In this document: positions 27,276-35,984 of the stretch, in pieces
Position numbering within the stretch: position 1 is the first letter of the stretch
Layout: every line of letters begins with the position of its first letter
Assembly: GCF_015674855.1 (NCBI RefSeq)
Contig: NZ_JADMLG010000002.1
Location: 248,001 to 312,000, forward strand
Length of the DNA: 64,000 bases
Reading direction: 5' to 3'
From: Nocardia bovistercoris
GTDB lineage: Bacteria; Actinomycetota; Actinomycetes; Mycobacteriales; Mycobacteriaceae
The notes under the pieces: model-generated
Seen by the model: the letters and a program-made list of their open reading frames with translations, nothing else
What the model was told of the DNA's origin: nothing
Database searches by the model: none
Position numbers and translations under genes: made by a program

Positions 27276-27562
27276 GCGCCCAGTGTCGCGCGAGGCACCG
27301 ACACCCGCGCCCGGTCGGGGCCTACAGACCTGTGTCGTCAAACGCCACAGCCGCGTCACGGTCGGAGGTCACACGGAACATACTCGGCGCACACGCATCA
27401 CCGGAGATCAGTGATGGGCGAGGTCGCACGCCACTTCGGACCGGTGCACGGACAGGCGCCGAAACCATCGCCTACGCCGTCACAGCACAACAGTCGCACG
27501 TCACACCGCGGAACCGACGCGGTCGCAGGCGGCGGCCTCGATATTCGCGAATTCCGCCCGGT

Positions 27563-28537
27563 TCAGACGCCGAGTGCGGTGGCGAATACCGGCCACGACC
27601 GGTGCACGTCATCCTGCCAGTACGGCCAGGCGTGGGTGCCGCCGCGCAATTCGACGGTCGCCGGGATCGCGAGGCGCGCGAGTTGGTCGACCAGCGGGCG
27701 GGTGCAGTTCGAGATCACCGTCTCCATGACGCCGCCAACCGCCACCCGGTCGAGCAACGCCCCGGGATTCGCGCCGATGCCTTGTGCGCCGAAGTTGTCG
27801 TGCGGTCCGGGCAGTCCGTTGCCCGCCGACACGTAGAGCGCCAGTCCGCGCAGGCGTTCGGCGTTCAGCACCGGATCGTTGGCGGTCCACGCCGGATTGT
27901 TCGGCGCGCCCCACATATTGGCGGCGTTCGCGCCGAAGACGGCCAACTCCGTGTTGATGAGCAGCTGGCCGAGCGGGTCGCTGGTGCGCGCGCAACCGCT
28001 GTACGCCCCGACCGCCCGGTACAGGCCGGGTGCGGCGATGGCGAGGTTCAGCGCCGAGGTCGCCGACATGGAGAGCCCCGCGACCGCGTTGCGGCCGGTC
28101 ATGGCGAAACGCTCGTCGAGCAGCGGCGGGAGTTCGGCGGTCAGGAACGTGGTCCACTTGTTGCGGCCGAGTACCGGATCGTCGGCGATCCAGTCGGTGT
28201 AGTAGCTGGCCCGACCGCCCATCGGCACGATCACGTTCACCGGTTTGTCGGCGAAGAACTCCTCGACATCGGTCCGGCGCGGCCACGGCCCGCCGCTCTC
28301 ACCGCCGTCCACCGCGTTCAGCAGGTACAGCGCGGGCGCACCGGGACCGGGATGCGACATCCACAGTGTGATCGGGCGGTTCATCGCGGCCGAATACACC
28401 ACGACCTCGAGCTGCCGCCCGCCCAGCGGACGCACATCGAGAATCCGCGATTCGGAATCCGCCGCGGCGACCGGTGCGAACGCGAAGGCGGCCACAACGG
28501 TGAGGGCGGCGATCAGACAGCTCACGAACCGATGCAT
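27563..28537 (-). CDS. Secreted antigen-85-like esterase / mycolyltransferase
   Basis: 324 residues with a signal peptide (MHRFVSCLIAALTVVAAF, then APVAAADS). The mature region has the alpha/beta-hydrolase fold of the antigen 85/FbpA group: PMGGRASYYTDW, the nucleophile elbow GLSMSATSAL (replacing the usual GLSMAGSSA), and a late GGTHAWPYW with the catalytic His. Antigen 85 enzymes move mycolic acids onto trehalose and arabinogalactan; a related esterase role is equally possible. Presence of this group supports a mycolic-acid-bearing host. The start at 28537 gives a normal leader. Confidence 0.82.
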   Translation of the reverse strand: MHRFVSCLIAALTVVAAFAFAPVAAADSESRILDVRPLGGRQLEVVVYSAAMNRPITLWMSHPGPGAPALYLLNAVDGGESGGPWPRRTDVEEFFADKPVNVIVPMGGRASYYTDWIADDPVLGRNKWTTFLTAELPPLLDERFAMTGRNAVAGLSMSATSALNLAIAAPGLYRAVGAYSGCARTSDPLGQLLINTELAVFGANAANMWGAPNNPAWTANDPVLNAERLRGLALYVSAGNGLPGPHDNFGAQGIGANPGALLDRVAVGGVMETVISNCTRPLVDQLARLAIPATVELRGGTHAWPYWQDDVHRSWPVFATALGV

Positions 28538-28724
28538 GACACCAGTCTCCCCCAGTCCGTCGCGCACCCGCGTGTCCGGCACGTTTCACGTTCTCACCGG
28601 GCGTGTTCCAGATCGTCCGACACAGACCGACCGGACGAATCGCGAACCCCGCCAACCGGCGATCCCGACGATGCCATCGACCCGGCCCTCGCGATGGCAG
28701 TACCGGGCCGTACCCCGCCAACGC

Positions 28725-29636
28725 TCAGATGTGCGGAATCACCGTTCGCAGTACGTCGTCGAGGGACGACGCCTCGATTCCGAAGGTCTCCCGCACGGCG
28801 CTCGCGTCCGCGACGAATTCGCGGTGCGAGAGATGGTAGGTCTCGAACACCTCGCCCCAGAACGGTTCGGTGAGCGCGAGCAGCGCGACCTCACGGTCGG
28901 TCATGACCTCGAGGCGCGGCGGCGCGACGCCCGCGAGTTCGGCCAGCCGGGTGGCGACCTCGCGCAGCGTGACATTCATGACCGGCGCGTGCCACGCCCG
29001 GCCCCAGGCGCGATCGTCGCGGGACACCGCGACCAGGGTGGCGGCGGCGTCGGTGATCGCGGTATAGGAATGGCGCGGGTCGAGGGCCTGCGGGACGAGC
29101 GCGGGGCGGCCGGTCAGCACCTGCCCCTGCACCATGAGCGTGAACGCCGATATCGCGCCCGCGCCGAGGAACTCCCCGGCCCTGACCTCGGTGACCCGCA
29201 GGCGTCCCGCGTGGTGCGCCGCCGCCGCGTCCCGCCACATGGCCGCGCGCACCGCCCCTTTCGGTCCCGTCGCGGCCTGCGGGGTGTCCTCGGTGACCGG
29301 GATGTCGGCGGGGCCGTAGCCGTACAGGTTGCCGAGCATCACCAGATCGGCGCCCACCTTCGCCGCCGACTCGAGGATGGCCCCGAACAATCGCGGAATC
29401 TCCTGCGGCCAAGTGTGATACGCGGGCGCGGCGGTGTTGAACACGGTGCGTGCGCCCGCGAGGAGCGGGACGAGCGCGTCCGTCTCGGCGGCGTCGGCGG
29501 CCACCGGTTCGATGTTCGGGTGGTGCGGCCCGATTCCGCTGCGGCTGATCACGCGAACCCGCGCACCGGCTTCGGCGAGCAGCAGCGCGGTGGCCGACGC
29601 GGTCGCGCCCCGGCCGATGACGACATGCGTTGGCAT
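28725..29636 (-). CDS. NAD(P)-dependent epimerase/dehydratase-like protein
   Basis: A 303-residue Rossmann-fold protein of the extended or atypical SDR kind. The N-terminal VVIGRGATASATALLLAEAG is a modified nucleotide-binding loop, and LYGYGP carries the usual SDR Tyr region but without a clear YxxxK. It may therefore be a sensor-like or NmrA-related member without dehydrogenase activity. It is divergent from a GlxA-type regulator at 29760, the usual arrangement for a gene and its controller. GAAGGGAA precedes the ATG. Confidence 0.75.
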   Translation of the reverse strand: MPTHVVIGRGATASATALLLAEAGARVRVISRSGIGPHHPNIEPVAADAAETDALVPLLAGARTVFNTAAPAYHTWPQEIPRLFGAILESAAKVGADLVMLGNLYGYGPADIPVTEDTPQAATGPKGAVRAAMWRDAAAAHHAGRLRVTEVRAGEFLGAGAISAFTLMVQGQVLTGRPALVPQALDPRHSYTAITDAAATLVAVSRDDRAWGRAWHAPVMNVTLREVATRLAELAGVAPPRLEVMTDREVALLALTEPFWGEVFETYHLSHREFVADASAVRETFGIEASSLDDVLRTVIPHI

Positions 29637-29759
29637 GCGAATTCCCTTCGGAGAAAGTCATTTTCAGAAGGTCGAAGCGATTTCCGACACCCTCGACTCT
29701 GCCCGTCGCGCAGTCGGTAGACTAGTGGCCGAACTGCCGGCTATCCCAAGGATTCGGCC

Positions 29760-30719
29760 ATGAAATCGGTCGCGGTGATCGCGGTGCCCCCGGTCAAGAC
29801 CTTCGATCTGTCCATGCCGCAGATGCTGCTCGGCGCCGTGCGCGTGGACGGACGGCCCGGCTACCGGGTAACGGTGTGCACCGCCGCACCGGGCATCGTC
29901 ACCGCCGACACCGGTGGATTCGACGCGGTGATCCGCGCCGGACTGGCGGCAGTGACCACGGCCGACACCGTGATCGTGCCGAGTACCGGAGCTCGCGAAC
30001 AGGTCGACCCGCCCACCATCGAGGCACTGCGCGCCGCCGCCGAGCGCGGGGCGCGGATCACCTCGATCTGCAGTGGCGCGTTCGTGCTCGCCGCGGCCGG
30101 ACTGCTCGACGGCCGCACCGCGACCACCCACTGGGGACTCGCCGACGACCTGCGGCGCCTGCATCCGTCGGTCACCGTGCGCACCGACGCGCTGTTCATC
30201 GAGGACGGCCCGGTCACCACCGCCGCGGGCGCGGCCGCCGGAATAGACCTGTGCCTGCATCTGATTCGTACCGACTACGGCGCGACGGTCGCCAACGCGA
30301 GCGCGCGCCTGGCCGTGGTCACACCGGTCCGCCCCGGCGGCCAAGCGCAATTCGTGGAGACCGCGCTGCCGCCGGACGGCGGACAGTCCCTCGCGGGCAC
30401 CCGCGAATGGGCCATGGCGAATCTCGACATCCCGCTGTCGCTCGACGATCTGGCCGCGCACGCGCGCACGAGCGTGCGCACCCTCAGCCGCCGCTTCCAC
30501 GAGGAGACCGGTATGAGTCCGAGCAAATGGCTACTGCACCAACGCATTCACCGCGCCCGAGAACTGCTGGAATCCACCTCGCTGCCCATGGACCAGGTCG
30601 CGAGGCACAGCGGCATGGGCTCGGCGGAATCCCTGCGCCAGCACATGATCCGCCACGTCGGCCTCCCTCCGACCGCCTATCGCGCCGCCTTCACCCGCGA
30701 TCCCGCCCGCCCGGCCTGA
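29760..30719 (+). CDS. GlxA-type AraC family transcriptional regulator
   Basis: 319 residues. The first 190 form a DJ-1/PfpI-like domain with the nucleophile-elbow region ITSICSGAFVLAAAGLLDG and an ATTHW motif; the Cys is present but enzymatic activity is not expected. The last 100 are an AraC DNA-binding domain with two helix-turn-helix units (SVRTLSRRFHEETG and QVARHSGMGSAESLRQHM). The target is probably the divergent SDR gene. AAGGA at 29748-29752 precedes the ATG, and TAGACT at 29718-29723 is a possible -10. Confidence 0.88.
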   Translation: MKSVAVIAVPPVKTFDLSMPQMLLGAVRVDGRPGYRVTVCTAAPGIVTADTGGFDAVIRAGLAAVTTADTVIVPSTGAREQVDPPTIEALRAAAERGARITSICSGAFVLAAAGLLDGRTATTHWGLADDLRRLHPSVTVRTDALFIEDGPVTTAAGAAAGIDLCLHLIRTDYGATVANASARLAVVTPVRPGGQAQFVETALPPDGGQSLAGTREWAMANLDIPLSLDDLAAHARTSVRTLSRRFHEETGMSPSKWLLHQRIHRARELLESTSLPMDQVARHSGMGSAESLRQHMIRHVGLPPTAYRAAFTRDPARPA

Positions 30720-30895
30720 TCACCCCGCGCGAATCCAGAAGCACACACGGAATTCGAACGCGAGACACCGCAACTTCGGTGTCGGGCAGCATGCCGAGCT
30801 CGCCTCGCGGGACGCCGTCGCTTCGACATTGGGCGGTCTCGCCGGACACCCTCGGGTGCGGGGCCTGGTCGCACCGGAAAGGGGCCGAGCGGAAT

Positions 30896-31687
30896 TCAGA
30901 TCGCGCGTGGGGTGAGGGTGCGGGTGGCGGCCGTGCGGTAGCGGTCGGCGATGAGGCGGACCACCGCGGGGTGGACGCCGATGGGGTCGGCGACGCCGTC
31001 GGCGCCCGCCTCGTGCAGGCGCTGCTGGAAAAGACCGTGTGCCAGCAGATATGACGCGATGAAGACGCGGCGGGCGCCGGAGGCACGCAGGTCGGCGACG
31101 ACCTCGGCGACCTTGGGGGCGCCCGTGGCGACGTAACCGATGCGTACGGGTCCGCCGAGGCGTTCGGCGAGCAGGGCGGCCGCGCGGCGGACGTCCTTGC
31201 GTGCCCGCGCGTCGGAGGAGCCCGCCGCCGCGAAGACCACCGCGTCACCGGGGGTCCAGCCCGCGGCGCGCAGACGCACACCCATGATTCTGGCCAGCGC
31301 CGGATCCGGTCCCATGGCCGGGGTGACGGTGACGGCGGGATGGCCGCTGTCGGCTACTTCGCGCGGAACATCCTGGTAGACATGGTATCCGGAGGCCAGG
31401 AAGGCGGGCACCACGACCGCGGCGTCGCTGGAGCCCAGATCACGCAGCACCTCCGACGGCGACGGCCCGAGCACGTCGACGAAGGCGGTGCGAACGACGG
31501 GCACAGCCGTTGGACCCGCGTCCGGGGACACTCCGTTGCGGAGTTCCCGAGTGACCGCCTCGGCGAGCGCGGCGATCATCTCCACACCTCTTGTGCTCCG
31601 CGTACCGTGCGCCACGAGTACGAGAGCGGGGGCGCTCGCGCCCCCTTCGGTACCCCCGAAATACGATTGTGCCGCCGTCATATTCAC
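30896..31687 (-). CDS. CbiX/SirB-type sirohydrochlorin chelatase
   Basis: 263 residues with two chelatase half-domains: LVLVAHGTRS near the start, with the metal-binding His, and a second IASYLLAHGLF in the C-terminal half. It probably inserts iron into sirohydrochlorin to make siroheme, the cofactor of NirB; cobalt for B12 is the alternative use of this family. The start is likely GTG at 31687, whose last bases overlap the nnaR stop (GTGA). It is the last gene of the narK-nirB-nirD-nnaR series, which supports the siroheme role. Confidence 0.85.
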   Translation of the reverse strand: MNMTAAQSYFGGTEGGASAPALVLVAHGTRSTRGVEMIAALAEAVTRELRNGVSPDAGPTAVPVVRTAFVDVLGPSPSEVLRDLGSSDAAVVVPAFLASGYHVYQDVPREVADSGHPAVTVTPAMGPDPALARIMGVRLRAAGWTPGDAVVFAAAGSSDARARKDVRRAAALLAERLGGPVRIGYVATGAPKVAEVVADLRASGARRVFIASYLLAHGLFQQRLHEAGADGVADPIGVHPAVVRLIADRYRTAATRTLTPRAI

Positions 31688-32925
31688 CAACTCCCCAGCG
31701 GCTGGGCGTAGCGCGGGGCGCGTACCGGCGCGCCGATGCCCGGCTGCGGCGGGCGCGGCAGGTCGGGCGAACCGACGAAGTTGTCGGTGCAGTCGACCGC
31801 GTCCATCGCGAGTCGATACCCGCGCTTGACGACCGTCTGAATGGCCTTCGGCGTGCCGAGTCCGGCGCGCAGCCTGGCGATGGCGGTCTCAACGGCGTGG
31901 GTGTCGTCACCGCCGCCGGGCAGCGCGGACAGCAGATCCTCGCGGGACACCACCCGGCCAGGCTGCCGGGCCAGCGAGCGCATCAACGCCATCGGCGCGG
32001 GCGCGAGCTGACGGACTTCACCGTCGACCACGACGCAACCGCCACGCACACTGATCTGATGACCCGCCGCCTGAATCCGGTTGGCGCGCCGCGGCAATTC
32101 CTCGGCCACATGCCGCGCGAGCGCACCGAGCCTGGCCCGCCCCGGCATCGAGGTCGGCACGCCGAGTTCTTCGAGCGGCGCCGCGGTGATCGGGCCGACA
32201 CAGGCGGGCAGCACCCGCCCGCGCAGCGCGTGCAACACCCCTTCGAGCAGTCCGGTTTCCTTGGCGCGCATCAACATCGACGCCACGGCGGGCGCGCTGG
32301 TGAAGGTGACGCAGTCGAGGTTCGCGGTGACGACGGCCTCGATCAACTGATCCATCGGCCCACGGTCGGCGGGCGGAATCCAGCGATACACCGGGACAGC
32401 GACCACGTCGGCGCCCGCGCAGCGCAGCACCTCGCAGAAATCCGGAACCGGCTCCCACTCGGTGGTCGCGCCGTGCAACTGCACCGCGATGCGCACACCT
32501 TCCACACCTTCGGCGAGCAGGTGGTCGAGCACCTCGGCGGAGGACTCCGACGCGGGCGACCACTCCTCGCGCAGTTCGGCCGCGCGGATCGCGCCCTTGG
32601 CCTTCGGCCCGCGCGCCAGCATCCGGTTCCCGGCCAGCGTGATGCGAAGATCCTCGGCCAGCCCCCAGCCCTCGGCCGCCTCCATCCAGCCGCGGAACCC
32701 GATGCCGGTGGTCGCGACGGTGATCTGCGGCGGTTCGGCGACGAGTTTGCGCGTCACCCGCTCCAGTTCGGTGTCATCGGCCAGCGGAATGATGCGGATG
32801 GCAGGCGCCGAAACCACGGTGGCGCCGCGACGCGTGAGCAGGGTGGCGAACTCCTCGGCGCGCCGCGCCGCGGTGATGCCCACGGTGAATCCCGCGAGAC
32901 TGGCGCTCGCGTCGGTTGTCGTCAT
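31684..32925 (-). CDS. nnaR: NnaR-like nitrate assimilation regulator (HemD-like plus winged helix)
   Basis: 413 residues. The N-terminal 270 resemble uroporphyrinogen-III synthase (FTVGITAARRAEEF, TTGIGFRGW, FTSAPAV). The C-terminal 100 are an OmpR-type winged helix with SREDLLSALPGGGDDTHAVE and VVKRGYRL. This combination is NnaR, described in Streptomyces and Mycobacterium smegmatis as acting with GlnR on nitrate and nitrite genes. The location, directly after nirD and overlapping the chelatase gene, agrees. Whether the HemD part still makes uroporphyrinogen III or only senses a tetrapyrrole cannot be read from sequence. Confidence 0.85.
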   Translation of the reverse strand: MTTTDASASLAGFTVGITAARRAEEFATLLTRRGATVVSAPAIRIIPLADDTELERVTRKLVAEPPQITVATTGIGFRGWMEAAEGWGLAEDLRITLAGNRMLARGPKAKGAIRAAELREEWSPASESSAEVLDHLLAEGVEGVRIAVQLHGATTEWEPVPDFCEVLRCAGADVVAVPVYRWIPPADRGPMDQLIEAVVTANLDCVTFTSAPAVASMLMRAKETGLLEGVLHALRGRVLPACVGPITAAPLEELGVPTSMPGRARLGALARHVAEELPRRANRIQAAGHQISVRGGCVVVDGEVRQLAPAPMALMRSLARQPGRVVSREDLLSALPGGGDDTHAVETAIARLRAGLGTPKAIQTVVKRGYRLAMDAVDCTDNFVGSPDLPRPPQPGIGAPVRAPRYAQPLGSW

Positions 32926-32931
32926 AGGGGT

Positions 32932-33333
32932 TCATCCGTCCGAGGAATCGAGCGCGGACGTCACCGGCTCGTTGGATACCGAAACGATGCCGTCGTCCAC
33001 ACGCACCGCATATACCGGCAGCGCTGCCGACTCGTCGTCCAGGCAGCGCCCGTCGAGCAAGGAGAACGCCTGCTTCAGCAGCGGTGACGCGACGACGGGA
33101 ACCCCGCCGCGGTCGCCGACGATCCCGCGCGACATGACCGCCGCCCGGCCGAACGGATCGATATTACCGACGGCGTAGACGGTGCCGTCGGCGAGCAGGA
33201 ACAGGGCGGCCTGGCGGCCGCCTTTCAGTAGCACCGCGACACCGCGGCCGGGGATCAGATAGTCGAGTCGGCACGCCTGTGTCCAACCCGTGGCCGTGGC
33301 CTTGGCGATGCCGGGTGTGTCGATAACGGTCAT
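32932..33333 (-). CDS. nirD: Nitrite reductase small subunit
   Basis: 133 residues with a Rieske-like fold (FLLADGTVYAVGNIDPFG, SPLLKQAFSLLDGRCLDD). The usual Cys-His cluster ligands are absent, as is typical of NirD, so it is structural rather than redox-active. It pairs with NirB in the cytoplasmic NADH-dependent nitrite reductase. It lies 64 bp after nirB and 6 bp before nnaR. Confidence 0.92.
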   Translation of the reverse strand: MTVIDTPGIAKATATGWTQACRLDYLIPGRGVAVLLKGGRQAALFLLADGTVYAVGNIDPFGRAAVMSRGIVGDRGGVPVVASPLLKQAFSLLDGRCLDDESAALPVYAVRVDDGIVSVSNEPVTSALDSSDG

Positions 33334-33397
33334 CGGGTTCCTCCTCCGAACGCCTTAGTCATTGGTACCGGCGTCCTGTTTCCACGCGGTTAAGCGC

Positions 33398-35959
33398 TCA
33401 TTTCTCGTGCGTGGCTGTGGTGGAGCCCACGCCTGCGGTGACCGGGATCTCGGGCAGTCCGAGCAGCACCGGAACCTTGCGCTCGCCGCTGTCGTCGAAG
33501 GAGATGGTCGGGTCGCTCTGCTCGGGGGCATTGACGAACGACACGAACCGCGACAACTTCTCCTCGTCGTCGAGCACCGCCGCCCATTCATCGCGGTAAC
33601 CGTCGACATGCTTGGCCATCGCCGCCTCGAGTTCGTCGGCGATGCCGAGGCTGTCCTCGCAGACGACCGCCTTGAGGTAGTCCAAGCCGCCTTCCAGCGC
33701 CTCCTGCCACGGCGCGGTGCGCTGCAACCGGTCGGCGGTGCGGATGTAGAACATCAGGTAGCGGTCGATGTACTTGATCAGCGTCTCGTCGTCGAGTTCG
33801 CCCGCGAGCAGCACGGCGTGCTTGGGGGTGAGTCCGCCGTTGCCGCCGACATAGAGGTTCCAGCCGTTCTCGGTGGCGATGACGCCGACGTCCTTGCCGC
33901 GCGCCTCGGCGCATTCACGCGCGCACCCGGACACGGCCAGCTTCAGCTTGTGCGGGGAACGCAGTCCGCGGTAGCGCTTCTCCAGCAGCACGGCCATGCC
34001 GACCGAATCCTGCTGACCGTAGCGGCACCAGGTCGACCCGACGCAGCTCTTCACGGTGCGCAGCGACTTGCCGTAGGCGTGGCCGGACTCCATGCCCGCG
34101 TCGACGAGCCGCTTCCAGATCAACGGCAGCTGCTCCACACGCGCGCCGAACAGGTCGATGCGCTGACCGCCGGTCACCTTGACGTAGAGGCCGAACTCCT
34201 TGGCGACCTCGCCGATGGTGATGAGCTGCTCGGCGGTGACCTCGCCGCCCGGCATCCGGGGCACCACCGAATAGGTGCCGTTCTTCTGCAGGTTCGCCAG
34301 GAAGTGGTCGTTGGTGTCCTGGAGCGCGGCCTGTTCGCCGTCGAGGATGTGATCGCTCGAGGTCGAGGCGAGGATCGAGGCGACCGTCGGCTTGCAGATA
34401 TCGCAGCCCGAGCCCTTGCCGTACTTGGCGAGCAGCCCCGAGAACGTGCGGATACCGGTAACCTGCACGATCTGGAACAGCTCGGCGCGCGACTGCTCGA
34501 AGTGCTCGCACAGCGCCTTCGACATCTCGACGCCGGACTGCTCGAGCAGCTTCTTGAGCATCGGGACGCAACCGCCGCACGAGGTGCCCGCGCTGGTGCA
34601 GCTCTTGATGGCGGGCACATCGCAGGCGCCCTCGCCGATGGCGCCGCAGATCGCGCCCTTGCTGACGTTGTTGCACGAGCAGATCTGCGCGTCGTCGGGC
34701 AGCGAGTCGGCGCCGAGTTCGGCGCCAGCGGGCGAGATCAGCGCGGCCGGTTCGGCGGGCAGCGGACGCCCGACCAGCGGACGCAGCGCCGAATACGCGG
34801 TGGCGTCGCCGACCAGGATGCCGCCGAGCAGGGTCTTGGCGTCGTCGGAGACGACCAGTTTGGCGTAGGTGCCCGCGGCGGCGTCGTGCAGCACCACCGA
34901 AAGCGCGCCCTCGGTGACGCCGTGCGCGTCGCCGAAGCTGGCCACGTCGACCCCGAGCAGCTTCAGCTTGGTCGACATGTCCGCGCCGGGGAATTCGCCC
35001 GCGCCGCCGAGCAGGCGGTCGGCGACGATCTCGGCGGTGGTGTAGCCCGGCGCGACGAGTCCGTAGCAGACCCCTTCGACCGCCGCGCATTCGCCGATCG
35101 CCCAGATGTTCTCGTCGGAGGTCTGCAAGCCGAGGTCGGTGATGATGCCGCCGCGCGGCCCCACCTCCAGACCCGCTTCCCTGGCGACCTCGTCGCGCGG
35201 GCGGATACCCGCGGAGAACACCACGAGCGAGGCGTCGATGCGTGACTCGTCGGACAGGGTCAGCGTCAGACCTTCGGCCGTGGTCTCGATCGATGAGGTG
35301 CCGACCCCGGTGTGCACGTTCAGGCCGAGGTCGGTGACCAGCCGCTCCAGGATCGCGCCGCCGCCCGCGTCGACCTGGGCGGGCATCAGCCGGTCGTTGT
35401 ACTCGACCACGTGCGGGGTCATGCCGAGCAGACGCAGCGCGTTGGCGGCCTCGAGGCCGAGTAGACCGCCGCCGACCACGACGCCGTGCGCACCGGGTCC
35501 GGCGGCTTCGGCGGTCGCCCTGATCCCGTCGAGGTCGTCGATGGTGCGATAGACGAAGCAGCCGGGCAGGTCGTGACCGGGCACCGGCGGCACGAAGGCG
35601 TAGGAACCGGTGGCGAGGACCAGCGCGTCGTAGGCGATGGCGGCGCCGTCGGAGGTCACGACCTTGCGCGCCGCGCGGTCGATGGAGACGCCGCGCTGTC
35701 CGAGGCGCAGCTCGACCAGGTCGTCGCCCGCGTACTCGTTGCCGGGCAGCGCGAGCGCGGACGCGTCCCACGCGCCGACGTAGGCGGAGAGGCCGACGCG
35801 GTCGTAGGCGGCCCGGCTCTCCTCGCTGAGGACGATGACCTGCCACTTTCCGGCCTCGTCGCGGGAGCGCAGCGCCTCGACGAAGCGGTGCCCGACCATG
35901 CCGTGGCCGACTACCACCACGGTCTTGCGCTGTGTCGTCGGTTCGACGCTGGGGTTCAT
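33398..35959 (-). CDS. nirB: NADH-dependent nitrite reductase large subunit
   Basis: 853 residues. The enzyme reduces nitrite to ammonium using NADH, FAD, 4Fe-4S and siroheme. The domains seen are an N-terminal FAD/NAD-binding pyridine nucleotide-disulfide fold (VVVGHGMVGHRFVEAL; second Rossmann GVVVGGGLLGLEAA), a BFD-like [2Fe-2S] region (CSCNNVSKGAIC, then CGGCVP), and the C-terminal siroheme domain with CVGSTWCRYG and SGCARECAEA supplying the four Cys. The length is normal. It lies 25 bp after narK. Siroheme may depend on the chelatase at the operon end. Confidence 0.96.
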   Translation of the reverse strand: MNPSVEPTTQRKTVVVVGHGMVGHRFVEALRSRDEAGKWQVIVLSEESRAAYDRVGLSAYVGAWDASALALPGNEYAGDDLVELRLGQRGVSIDRAARKVVTSDGAAIAYDALVLATGSYAFVPPVPGHDLPGCFVYRTIDDLDGIRATAEAAGPGAHGVVVGGGLLGLEAANALRLLGMTPHVVEYNDRLMPAQVDAGGGAILERLVTDLGLNVHTGVGTSSIETTAEGLTLTLSDESRIDASLVVFSAGIRPRDEVAREAGLEVGPRGGIITDLGLQTSDENIWAIGECAAVEGVCYGLVAPGYTTAEIVADRLLGGAGEFPGADMSTKLKLLGVDVASFGDAHGVTEGALSVVLHDAAAGTYAKLVVSDDAKTLLGGILVGDATAYSALRPLVGRPLPAEPAALISPAGAELGADSLPDDAQICSCNNVSKGAICGAIGEGACDVPAIKSCTSAGTSCGGCVPMLKKLLEQSGVEMSKALCEHFEQSRAELFQIVQVTGIRTFSGLLAKYGKGSGCDICKPTVASILASTSSDHILDGEQAALQDTNDHFLANLQKNGTYSVVPRMPGGEVTAEQLITIGEVAKEFGLYVKVTGGQRIDLFGARVEQLPLIWKRLVDAGMESGHAYGKSLRTVKSCVGSTWCRYGQQDSVGMAVLLEKRYRGLRSPHKLKLAVSGCARECAEARGKDVGVIATENGWNLYVGGNGGLTPKHAVLLAGELDDETLIKYIDRYLMFYIRTADRLQRTAPWQEALEGGLDYLKAVVCEDSLGIADELEAAMAKHVDGYRDEWAAVLDDEEKLSRFVSFVNAPEQSDPTISFDDSGERKVPVLLGLPEIPVTAGVGSTTATHEK

Positions 35960-35984
35960 GGATGACCTCCGGTAGATGCGAGTG